A DNA stretch of 34,852 bases from Stramenopiles sp. TOSAG23-6 (Eukaryota > Sar), in contig LT635949.1 of the NCBI GenBank assembly GCA_900128565.1, positions 1 through 34,852 on the forward strand, in the 5' to 3' direction. The notes beneath the pieces are model-generated. The model did no database searches, was not told the origin of the DNA, and was given only the letters and a program-made list of their open reading frames with translations. Both the position numbers and the translations under genes were made by a program. Shown piece after piece: positions 9,255-20,500 of the stretch (positions are counted from its first letter, which is position 1; every line of letters starts with the position of its first letter).

Positions 9255-12200
9255 TTATGAAATTGGAGCGTCTGCCAAATTACTACGACATGAACCAGCA
9301 GTAGTTAGTAATGGTTTTCCTTGCCACGTAGCAACACATTCATCATTCGTTTTCAAATCTTTTGCCATTGCTTCCCACAATTTTTTCTTCTTCACTTGGC
9401 TTTTTGTTGCTGGAGTACCACTCAGTCCTTCAATAAATATGCGCTCACCATTCGCTGCACCAACAGGAGGTTCCACAAATTGAACTGCGTCGCCTAGTTT
9501 TGCACATAATACCATTCCCTCACTAGTCACACCAGCTAATTTTGCAGCTTTCAAATTTGCAACTACCAATACTTTTCGTCCTTCCATATCACTTACTTCT
9601 GGATAAAACTGTCGAAGACCTGAACTGATTGATCTCATACCAATTTCTGCTCCTAAGTCAATTTCTTCACACCATAATTTTTCAGAATCAGGATTTGGCC
9701 AAGCCTTTGTTATCGTTCCAACACGTATGTCAATCTTTGTAAATGAATCTTGATTTGGATCAGATGCTACCTTTTGCTTTTTCTTTCCTTTATTAGCATT
9801 TTTGTCACCTTTTTGAATGAGTTTTGCAGCTTCTAGGAGAGCAGATGGTTGTTGAGGTTTATCACAACATTCTTGCTTCATATTAGTAATTATTTGTTCA
9901 ATCGTTTTAACTTCTTGTCCATTTGTACCACGAGGACGAACCGCAGCCGACTTAATTGACATCTCAGCATCGCCAACTATTAAAATATAGTTATATTGAG
10001 CTAGAGACGCCTCACGAATTTTTTTTGGAAACTGTTTTGATGATAAATCTACGGAGACATGAAATCCAGCCATGTGTATTTTCTCCTTTACACTTCGAGC
10101 ATAATCATAATGAGCTTGAGCAATAGGGACAACCATAACTTGACGTGGGCTTAACCAAAGCGGCCATTTCCCACCATAATGCTCAGTAAGTATTGCAAAC
10201 ATTCGTTCAACAGACCCAAGCATTGCACGATGAACCATAACTGGTCTTTGAAACCCAGGAGCAGCTTCAGGATTTGAATTGGGTAAATTTTTATAAACAC
10301 CGCGACAAGAGGAGGATGATTCTGATTTCTTTTTTTGTTTCTTTTCTTTGGATTTTTCATTATCTGATTTTCGAATTTGTTCACCTGTACGATATTGTAA
10401 ATCGAAACGAATAGGTAGATTAAAATCTAATTGTACTGTAGCACACTGATGAATTCTGTCCATACAGTCAAATACTTTAATGTCAATTTTAGGACCATAA
10501 AATGCACCATCCCCAGGGTTATCTTTCCAATTGCCTTTTCCAGCAAACTCATCTAAAGCATTTGCTAATGACTCTTCAGCATCATCCCATCGTTTAAGTC
10601 CTTCAGGAGTATCAGCACCAACTGCTTTTTTAGGTCGAGTACTACGCTCAAGTTTAAATTTCATACCAAAAATAGAGTATACAGCTTTCATAAATTGAAG
10701 TGAACCAACAACTTCATCTTTCACTTGTTCAGGGGTGCAAAATATATGTGCATCATCTTGCTGGAAACGTCTGACACGTGTCAATCCAGTTAATGCACCA
10801 GAACGTTCATTACGATGTAAAACACCAAAATCAGCCATTCTGATGGGCATTTCTCTGAAAGTTCTGATTTGTTGACGAAACATTAAACAATGTCCAGGAC
10901 AATTCATTGGCTTCAAGGCAAATTCATCCTGATCACTTGTATTAAATAAAAACATATCATCTCTGTAGTGCTGATAATGACCTGAAATTTTCCATAAATC
11001 AGTTGAAAAAATATTCGGTGTAACAACTTCATCATAACCGCGCTGCCAATATTCATTTTTTATGAAATCGATTAAAGCATTGTATATACGAGCACCATGA
11101 GGAAGAAAGAAAGCTGATCCTGGAGTTAAATCATGAAAGAAAAATAATTGTTGACGAGGCCCAATGCGACGATGATCATTCATTCTTTTCAATTCCATCA
11201 CAGCTTTCCATTTTTTCATTTCTTTTTTATCAGGGAATGCAACACCATGTATTTTGGAAAAATATTTCAAAAAAAAAACCTAACATTTGTTAGGTACAAA
11301 ATTGCGTACGAAAAATAAATTCGAAATTGAAAAAAAATAAAACATACATATACACGCTGTAGTGAGTCACATTTTTCATCACCCATCCAATATGTTGCAC
11401 TATGTTTTATAACATCCATACACGTAATTGAAGAGGTTGTAGGCACGTGTGGTCCCATACATAAATCAATAAATGGTCCATTTTTGTACACTGTCGTAAA
11501 TGTATTATCTGTGACTTTTGTTCTTATAATTTCTAATTTAAAGGGATTATACTCAAACAACTCAAGTGCTTCAGCTTTAGAAACAATCATTCTTTCAAAC
11601 ACTTGTTTTTCTTTAATTGTTGTAGCATTTCTCTTGCTTAGTACCTGGTACCACTTTTCTTCTGTGACAACGTCTTTACCTACAAAAGCATCATAATAAA
11701 AACCATTTTTTAGTGGAGGACCAATGGTCAAGACAGCACCGAATTCACGCTCCATACTTTGACCTAGAATATGAGCTGCAGAGTGCTTAAATGTTGTTTT
11801 ACCCTCTGGTGTACTGTAATTATGAAAAATAATGTCACAATCGCCTTCTAGTGGTCTATTTAAGTCCCACAACTCAAATTCTTGTTTCTCACTGGCGGTA
11901 GTTGTATCCATCTCGTCTCCACCAGCCTCAGCCATCATTTCTTCTTCAGCGTGTGTCACAATATCAGCACCATATCTTACACCAGTATAGCGAACTTCTG
12001 CAACAAGTTGACGTTTAGCCATTTGTTTTGAAATGTTTAATGCAATCATCATTGGTGTAGTTTCCCACGTTGTTCCAGGGTGAGTCTTCTTATCTGGCAT
12101 GGTGACTGTCATTGCCTCCCGTGGTTTTTCAAGAAGACGTTTTTCATACGCAGCTTTTACACGATTATATACATCTTCACGAGCAGCAATAAACTGTGGC

Positions 12201-12397
12201 GATTTACACCCAGAATAAGAATCGCCTCCAATTTTACCTTTAGATTGAAGAGTATGGACTTGACCTTCGACAGCACGGTCTTTGTTGACACGACCTAATG
12301 TGCTCTGGAGCACATGGACATCCCCACTGCTCACTTTCAAGCGAGAAAGTTCTGCTTCCAATTCAGCAATACGTTGATCTCTTTCGTTTGGCGTCAT
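9255..12397 (-). CDS. threonyl-tRNA synthetase fused to a C-terminal EMAPII-type tRNA-binding domain
   Basis: Charges tRNA-Thr. Exon 1 is 12397-11348 (350 codons) and exon 2 is 11246-9255 (663 residues plus stop), total 1013. In order: short N-terminal coiled coil (MTPNERDQRIAELEAELSRL), TGS domain (about 90-145), editing domain with HSAAHILG, catalytic core with NCPGHCLMF, the RRFQQDDAHIF motif and MVHRAMLGSVERMF, anticodon-binding domain (RQVMVVPIAQAHYDYA). A lysine-rich linker leads to an OB-fold domain (IDIRVGTITKAWPNPDSEKLW, EGMVLCA) typical of EMAPII/Arc1p/MetRS C-termini. A Lys/Ser-rich insert of about 35 residues sits before the third class-II motif. The exon join RVY-GVAFPDKKE restores the conserved family sequence. 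It is a cytosolic-type enzyme; no targeting leader is seen. Confidence 0.93.
11247..11347 (-). repeat. introner-like intron copy A (ThrRS intron)
   Basis: 101 nt on the minus strand: GTATGTTTTATT after codon TAT, then AATTTCGAATTTATTTTTC, GTACCTAACAAATGTTAGG (hairpin, plus 11279-11294), T10, and ATATTTTTCCAAAATACAT ending at 11247. The conserved ThrRS sequence lies on both sides right up to the borders (SLQRVY and GVAFPDKK), so the join is fixed by homology, yet the intron end has no AG. An AG alternative at GTTAG would insert 11 residues (VFFLKYFSKIH); the next downstream AG destroys conserved sequence. Confidence 0.85.
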
Positions 12398-12624
12398 TTT
12401 GCACTACCAAAGATAAGACAACAATCTGAGAATTTACTCAAAAGAATAATTGGATTATTGTTTATTACCTATGCGCGAGTAAGTAGTATATACTGCGTGC
12501 GTGCGTGTTTACGATACACGTGTGTGAGTGGTAGCTGAACTAGTTTTTTTGCCATTATTGGCCCAGCAGTTTTGTGCCAATTGAAAAGAAAAAAAAAAAA
12601 ATTTTATTGTTTTACAATAATGTT

Positions 12625-14106
12625 TTACATTTTCATTGCAAGTAAAAACTCCTCATAACTAATCACTCCATCAGTCCCACCATATTTCTCAAGCATTTGT
12701 GTTGCCTCTGTAGAGTCAAATTGTGATCCCAAAACTTCTTTTAAATTTTTTTTTGTAATTTGACCTGAGTGATCAACATCTAACATATCAAAGGCCTTTC
12801 GTAATTTTGTTTCATTCATGAACATTTTTCTAGCTATACAGGATGAAACAAATTCTGAAACTTCAATCAATCCATCACCTGAAATATCCACGGCATCAAA
12901 TATTTTTTTATATTCATCATCATCTAAAACATTTATATTTTGTGCTTTCAGTGACATATTTATAGAGTCTCTTAATTCTATTAAAGACACAAAACCATCA
13001 TGATTTTTGTCCATATTTATGAAATGTTTTTGAATGCATTCAATTTGTTGCGGGTGTAAGGTAAATGCTACTGTCGACACAATGAGTTGCTTTAATTTAT
13101 TCATATTGCTAAAGTTTTTCATTGAATCAAAAACTTCTAATGGTAATGGTGTAGGTGGGTGTTCCTGCTCTGCTTTCATTATCCAAGTATCGTTCAATGC
13201 TTCTGCTGCAGTTGGTCGAAGATCTGGATCAAATGTGAGAAGTCTTCTAACAAAATTTTTCGCATCTGTACTAATTCCATTCCAAATATCTGCTTTACGA
13301 GAAAAACTAAATTTTCCACGTTTTATCTTACTTAAGATAATTTTATCATTTGGACCTGGAAATGGCGGACTACCACTCAATATCATAAATGTTATAACAC
13401 CTAAACTCCATATATCACATTTGTAATTATACATTTTCTGTAAAGCTATTTCTGGAGCAATATAGTACGAAGTGCCAACCATATCCTTCATATTCGAATC
13501 ACTAGAATTCTTGATTTGTTTTGCAAAACCAAAGTCAATCAGTTTTAATGGTGAACTTTCACTTTTGTTTGCAAAAACAAAGTTTTCTAATTTTAAGTCT
13601 CTGTGAACAATATTTTTACTATGGAGGTAATTAATCGAGCTTAACATTTGCACTACCAATTTTGCTGCCTTATACTCCGTCAAGTGACCAGATTTCGAAT
13701 TAGCCAACCTTTCAAATAATTCACCACCACTGCATAGTTCCAACACCAAATATAAAAATCGATTTCTTTCGTTATAGGTCTCGTATAATCTTGCAACATT
13801 TGGATGGTCTGTTGCACTAAGCAAAGCTATCTCGGATCTTATTGCTTTAAGTGCATCAGTACCAGAAGCCATATATAAAGAAGCACAATTCATGACCTTT
13901 AGAGCAAACTGTTCCCCATCTGAACGTCTTGTGATTATCTTTACTTGACCTGATAAACCTTCACCTAATAACTCGAAACTATCAACACCACTATATAATC
14001 TACGGATATTAGCATATTTACCTTTACCATACTTTTTATTGGCTACAAGATTTTCATGCATTGTTGTTGTCTGGGTCGTTGCAACTTTAGCACTACAAAT
14101 TCCCAT
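12625..14106 (-). CDS. calcium-dependent protein kinase (CDPK)
   Basis: 493 residues, complete. N-terminus MGICSAK carries Gly2 for myristoylation and Cys4 for palmitoylation, so membrane anchoring is likely. Kinase domain about 45-310: LGEGLSGQV glycine loop, Lys70, HRDLKLEN (168-175), DFG 191-193, APE 217-219. An autoinhibitory junction (about 320-355) precedes four EF-hand positions. EF1 366-377 (DKNHDGFVSLIE) and EF2 407-418 (DISGDGLIEVSE) are canonical. EF3 starting at 443 has Asn at loop position 12, and EF4 around 475-486 (YGGTDGVISYEE) has Tyr instead of Asp at position 1, so calcium binding in the C-lobe is probably weaker. CDPKs occur in plants, algae, alveolates and related protists but not in animals or fungi. 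Confidence 0.95.
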   Translation of the reverse strand: MGICSAKVATTQTTTMHENLVANKKYGKGKYANIRRLYSGVDSFELLGEGLSGQVKIITRRSDGEQFALKVMNCASLYMASGTDALKAIRSEIALLSATDHPNVARLYETYNERNRFLYLVLELCSGGELFERLANSKSGHLTEYKAAKLVVQMLSSINYLHSKNIVHRDLKLENFVFANKSESSPLKLIDFGFAKQIKNSSDSNMKDMVGTSYYIAPEIALQKMYNYKCDIWSLGVITFMILSGSPPFPGPNDKIILSKIKRGKFSFSRKADIWNGISTDAKNFVRRLLTFDPDLRPTAAEALNDTWIMKAEQEHPPTPLPLEVFDSMKNFSNMNKLKQLIVSTVAFTLHPQQIECIQKHFINMDKNHDGFVSLIELRDSINMSLKAQNINVLDDDEYKKIFDAVDISGDGLIEVSEFVSSCIARKMFMNETKLRKAFDMLDVDHSGQITKKNLKEVLGSQFDSTEATQMLEKYGGTDGVISYEEFLLAMKM

Positions 14107-14538
14107 TTTATGGGGTATACTCTATCTCGATTTATTGATATTTCTTATCACAGCTGTAGCAACTCATTAGAAATGTATACAGCAGTACGATTATTCATAC
14201 TGAGCAAATATCAGGACATTACTTGAGTAGTGCATGCGGTAGTTCTATTGTTTTATTTCATTAATATAATCTATAGATCATAGCTTCTACAGCAATAGAT
14301 TGTAACTATCTATACGTAGTAGTAAATTTCTCCGACTATTAATGTTCTACTACTATTAATGTTCTACTACTATTAATATTGTATCTAGTCCAAACGGAAC
14401 TACTAGCTAGAGAACGGTCTGTCCGTTACGAAGACGTTCCGAATTTTGAAATCCATATTCCTATTTATAAATCATTTGAAAACAAAGCCACAAAAAAAAA
14501 AGATGATCAATTATTTTTCAAATTCAAATTTATTTTCA
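14107..14538. other. intergenic region upstream of the CDPK
   Basis: 432 bp between the CDPK start and the end of the large SAM/IQ protein, both on the minus strand. Apart from the 17-nt tandem repeat at 14335-14380 I see no gene or RNA in it. Confidence 0.5.
14335..14380. repeat. 17-nt tandem repeat, about 2.7 copies
   Basis: ACTATTAATGTTCTACT is repeated at 14335-14351 and 14352-14368, with a partial third copy from 14369. It lies in the spacer upstream of the CDPK gene. Confidence 0.9.
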
Positions 14539-17500
14539 TCAAGTAGAAGATTCACCACCTAATCCTAATAGAATACCCTTAGCTGCAGTAAATGTTAACT
14601 TGCCAGAACCATTTCCACCACTGCCAATATCGAGTAATTCTCTAGCATCATATATATCCACCTCATGTCCTAATCCACATAACCAATGTTTAAGCTCATT
14701 TGCTGTCATATAACCATCACCATCTGTATCACATAGATTAAATGAAGTTTTCCATTTAAATTCAAGTCTTTCTTGTTGTGTCATTGCATCCAGTATTTCG
14801 TGCGGATCATACTTCTCCTCATTTTCATCATATGATGAATCACTATTTGTGTCAATACTATCATTATTATTTTCAATACTATTATTATTAACATCGACAC
14901 TATAACTATTTGTGTCAATATTATTAATATTTTCAATATTATTATTATTATTAATATCGACAGTATAACTATTTGTGTCAATATTATTATTATTTATATC
15001 GATAGTATCATTATTTGTATCTGTACTATCATTTTTGTTTTGTTGATTTCTGACATGTTGCTGTATTACAATAGCTGCTCTATTTCTTGCTCTTTCTTTG
15101 ACATTTTCTATTTCTTGACTGAAATCCAAAAAAAAGTCATTTTGATTGATATTAGTATCATCTATATCATGCATAATGTTATTATTATCAATGTCAATTA
15201 GATCATTATTTTCAATAGCATTCATATTATTATTATTATCAATACTACCCATATCATTATTAACCTCAATATTATTATCATTATCAACATTATTAATTTT
15301 ATCGGCATAAGCAGTTGTAGCTATTAAAATATTTCTCTTTAATCGAACCATTTTTTGTATTTTTCTCACCGAACAAATTTCTAATTTGTTGAATTTGGTT
15401 TTATACTTTATATCCAATGAACATGTTACGAAATCTTCATATGAAACCATACCAGAATTAAATGTATCAAAATTCTTGGCTAATTGATTAATTTCTGGTA
15501 ATGACAAGAAATCCATTAATATTGGAGTTAGGACTTTACAAAATGTTTTTGTTGGAAGAGCCCCAACACGTTTCATGGGGTCAATAGAGTCAGTACAACG
15601 CAGTAATTTTCGCATATTTATACCTCTAACTCTCAAAAATGCAGCACCGCTGCTTAATTTTTGGAGAAGTTCATTTGTATCAATAGTATCATCATTCTTA
15701 TCAATAGTATTATTAATTGTAGTCTTTTGTTTTGATTCATCAGTCATATCTTTTGTAGAATCTAAAGAAAATGTGACATTTGTTGGACTATGCAGTCGAA
15801 TTTTTCGTGTTCTCCGAGCCTTTTGTGCTTTTTGTCGAGCAATTGCTAATTCTATTTCTTGAGTATATTGACCACGTAGTCGATCTCTTTCTAAACGAGC
15901 AGCATTTATTTTGTCATCAGCAAATCCAACACGACCTCCTCCTCGCGATGCTCGCTTTTTCATTTTGACAAAATTTCGTGTTTTTGCTGCTCTGTATGTA
16001 CTCTGTATAACTATTGCTGCATTGTTATGATTATTTATCGTGCGTTTTTTATCATATTGTTTATATAATGCTTGTAATGTCACTGCAACCTTTAATCTGG
16101 CATGTGTGCGCAATATATATTTGTGGCAGGTTTGACCAATAATTTGACTTGCATTTTTGTGTGTTTTGTGTTTTTTGTTTTTATTTCCTTTTTGGTCTAC
16201 CCTTTCATCATCATCATATTCAATACTGCTACCAGAGGCCAGGTCATTTATTGTATTGAGTTCATTTGGTGTATTACTATTTAAATCAACCACAGCAACA
16301 ACTACATTTCCTCTCTTGATAGCTTCAGATTTCTGAAGGACTTTCATTGAATCATTATGCCCTTTTTTAATATCATATCTCGCACAAGCAGTTTTACGCT
16401 GATAATCTCCTTCGCGTTTTCTCTCAATTTTAATAGTGGCAACCTTGCGACAAGCAATTACTATTCGTGCGTATGTCTGTATTTGAAGTGCACTGCGATT
16501 TTTATGTAGCATATCTTTTCGAACAGCCGATGCACGAATTATTCTTTGTAGTAATAAAGCTGCTTTATTTCGTGTGCATAATGTTCCACGAGTCAATCGA
16601 CCTCTGTGAAAACTTTGTAAGCGTATAGCAGCTATAGTTTGTTTTTGTTCATGCTGCTTCAATTTTTTACCAATGTTACGTGTCAAATAACCCCTTCCAA
16701 TACTTTGTATCTGTATTGCCGAAGTAATATAATCTGAAGAATCCAAATAATTATTATTATCATGAATGTCATTTTCCACTGTCTTCTGTATACTGTTATT
16801 ACCATGAATATCGTTTTTCACTGTCTTTTGTATATTATCGTTATCATGAATGTCATTTTTCATAGTCTTTTGTATATTATTATTATCGCATGTGTTTTGT
16901 ATGCTTTGTATGCGTTTTTTTGCTTGAGGAGATCGTCCAGGATACGGAACAGGCAAATCAGATTTTAGTGCTGATTTTAGTGCTGATTTTTCTTTAACTT
17001 TTTTTATTTTTTTTAACTTTTTTTCACTTTTTTTTTCACTTTCTGCTTTTTCTTCAGTCTGGTTTCTAGACTTTTGTTCCGATTGTGCAGATTTGACGAT
17101 TGCATTTCTTTGTTTTAATTTTGGTGCTTCTGTTTCTTCTGTTTTACTTCGTGACTTTAATCTTTGCTTTTGCTTTGTTCGCTTTAATCGTTGGTGTCGT
17201 ACAGGAACTATTTTTTCTACATTATTTTTTTCCTTATTTTTCGTTGATTTTATACTTTTTATTTTTTTTTTGTTTTGTTTTTTTTGTTTTGCTGAACTTT
17301 TAATTTTTTTCTCGGTTGATTCTACTTGCAAAATATCAGTATCATGACCGAGAAGACCAGTGTGTGAATTTATAATTTCGGTCCATTCAACATAGCCATC
17401 ATTATTAATATCTGTCACAGTTACAGTCATTTCAGCATCTAGCTTACTTTGCATTTGCCATTCATCCATAATCTCATTAGACAAGCTTTTTACATATAAA

Positions 17501-20500
17501 TTGACTGTATCTTTGATTCGGTCATAATTTGGTATTTCCCCATACTCAGTCTGTTTATTAATTTCAATAATTTGATTCCGTAGTTTTTGATATTTCCTGC
17601 AAGCGCCAATACATTTTTTCATATATAAAAATATCATAGTAAACATATCAACTGCATGATTAATTTGCAATTTACCTTTCCCATCCTTATTATAAGATTG
17701 CCAAATTGGTCTTAATTCAGAAACTCGTAGTTGTCCTAAAACACTAAACTTCAAACTTTTCATGCTTTTTGCATTTTGCGAAATTCGCGCAATGGCTGGA
17801 AGAAGTGCAGAAGTCAGTACGTCTTCATAATCACCAAATATTGTACTATAACGTGAATTATCATTCTCATTAATATTATCTTGTGTTGATTGAGGAAACT
17901 GCTCTGTACTTGGAGCATTTTCATCCAAATTTATGATTTTCAAATTTTGTAATTTATCTTTCTTTAATAATGCGACTTTTCGAAGATTTACTGCTTCTTC
18001 TGACCAATCTTCTACATGGAATCCAGCTAAAGCATGTTTTAATCGAAGGCGATCACCTACTCTTCGAATACCTAATTTTGTACTTAAAATATGATCGATA
18101 TAAACATCTCTCTCGCTACCAACCTTTTCATTATGTAATATATTTTTTGTTTGATCACCGATGATACCTTTTCGATCATCTATATCTGTACCTAAGATTG
18201 ATGCCTTCATTGCAAGTAAAGCATCAGAAGTAATGTTATGTTGCCAAAACTTTGATATAAAACTTGACATATTTAGCGATGATAAAAACATTTCCACAAT
18301 GACATCTCGAGGATGTACGACTGATGGTGATGGTTCAACTGATGGTTCAACTGATGGTGGTAGTGTTTGAGCATCATGTCTCTGTAATGATGCCACCCTT
18401 CTTGCTCCACTTGCGCTTTTTATTTTTCTACTATTTTTCTTACTTATCAAAGCAGATGATGTTTGAGGGCGACGTCCCAGTGGAATATTTGTCCCTTTTC
18501 GTGGAACATATATCTTTCTCTCTTTACCATTCTTCTTCGAATTATTTTTTCTATCCATCAGTGAATAAGATTTCGTGGTCTTTACATTAGGTTTTTGCCT
18601 AATTTTTCTTTCTATCTCAACTGTTGAGAGTTTCAAAAAGTTTTCTAAATATTTCAAATTGGCTGATGAAGGATCACCATGATTTCGGAGTAATAATAAA
18701 GTATACGGATTTTGTTTTTCATTACTATATTGATAAGGACTTTGCAACGCTGTCCTAATATTTATACTTGAATCACGTTCATTTATAGTACGTTGTTGTG
18801 ATGTATATCGCGTTGGTTTGGCTGAGTATGGTCTACGTTTATATTTATTGCTTTGTTTTTTGTGTACTGCAGAAAATGGTCGAGGTTTTCGAATTATTTT
18901 TTTTTTCGTGCTTTTCTTCTTTATTTTAATACCCATTGGCTCTATATTATTTTTTATCGCTTTCCCCATTCCAGATGAATGATGCTTGGCTATATTTTTA
19001 TTTTGTATCCTTGACATAAATCGATTATAATCAGCTCTACGTATCGGGGAACATTGTCGCCGGGATGTGTCAGTTAATTTAATAAAACTGCTATCTGGTG
19101 TTTTCAACTGTTCATTTTTTCCTTTTGTTTCTTCAGTACTTTTTCCTTTTGTTTCTTTAGTACTTTTGTTTATATGACTAGCTGTTGTTTTTTCATACTC
19201 AGGTGGAACATTAAGGCTTAGAGAAGTTATATCTGGCGTAGAAACAGGTTTATCCATAGCCATTATTGTCATATACGGATTTTCATTATTTCCGTTCTTT
19301 CCTACTCGTGGTCCTACAAGTAGTGTTTGTGGTACCAGAAATTCTGCATCGTGCATATTGCCATCTGGGCCCTTTACAGGAATTCGTGACTTATGAATAT
19401 TATTCCAAGATGTTTTCAATGGAGGAACAAAGCTATCATTATTTGTATGTGCTTTTTTTTTATTTCTCTTTTTTTGTAGATCTTTTGATTTTTTTTTAAC
19501 TTTAGTCCGTTTCTTAAATATTTTGTTTCGGAACACTTTGTAACGCTGATTAACAGTTTTCTCATCAAGATATGATTTACCTAGTTCTTTCAACATACTT
19601 TTCTGTTGTTTCTTATGCCAATCTGTGTTTGCTTTTACTTCAGTGATTAATGAGAGACTTTGCGACATAACATTACTATGATTGATATCTGGTGTTACTG
19701 CAAAATGAATCGTCCCATTTTTATTTAATACATCATCTGCACTTGATTTGACTGGCGTAAAATCACCTAATTGATTATTGACTTTATCAAACATTGGTGT
19801 TTTTATTTGTTTCATTGGCACTTTTGTATATTTTAATGGCGCTTTATATTTTATTGGTGATTTTGTTTGCTGTATTAGTGTTTTTCTTTGTCGAATTGGT
19901 GACTTCGTTTGTTTTATTGATGATTTTATTGGTTTTACTGATGATTTTACTTGTTTTACTGGTGATTTTTTTTCTTTCAGTTTTTTTATTGACGTTTCCA
20001 TGTCATTTGAGTTACTTTCAATGATATATTTTTTCCAGTTAGGAATATTTTGTTGTAGTGCATCTAATCCACGCATAGGTCTTGGATCAACATATTTTGT
20101 ATTATCAGAATCTGTAGTATTCTTTGCAACATCTGTAGAATTATCATTCTCATTATCTATTGTATTATTATTCTCAACATCTATTGTATTATTATTCTCA
20201 ACATCTATAGTATCATTATTCTCAACATCTATAGTATCAGTATTCTCAACATCTATAGTATTATTATTCTCAACATCTATAGTATCATTATTCTCAACAT
20301 CTATAGTATTATTAGTAACACTTTCAGAATTGAGAACTGCTTTCTGCAACGTTTCGGAGACAATACTTTTATCTGCATTAGTTTGTGTAAGTAAATTATC
20401 TGAAAGATGTATTGCAAGTGCCTGTTCATGCATGGCTTTTGCTTCAGAAACTCTACCAAGTTTTTCTAATTGACTGCCATGACTATGATAAGCAATTACT

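Noticed and set aside
10290-10400. Intron in ThrRS at the Lys/Ser-rich insert
   Set aside because: No donor or branch box; the insert is a charged linker at a surface loop, a common place for length variation.
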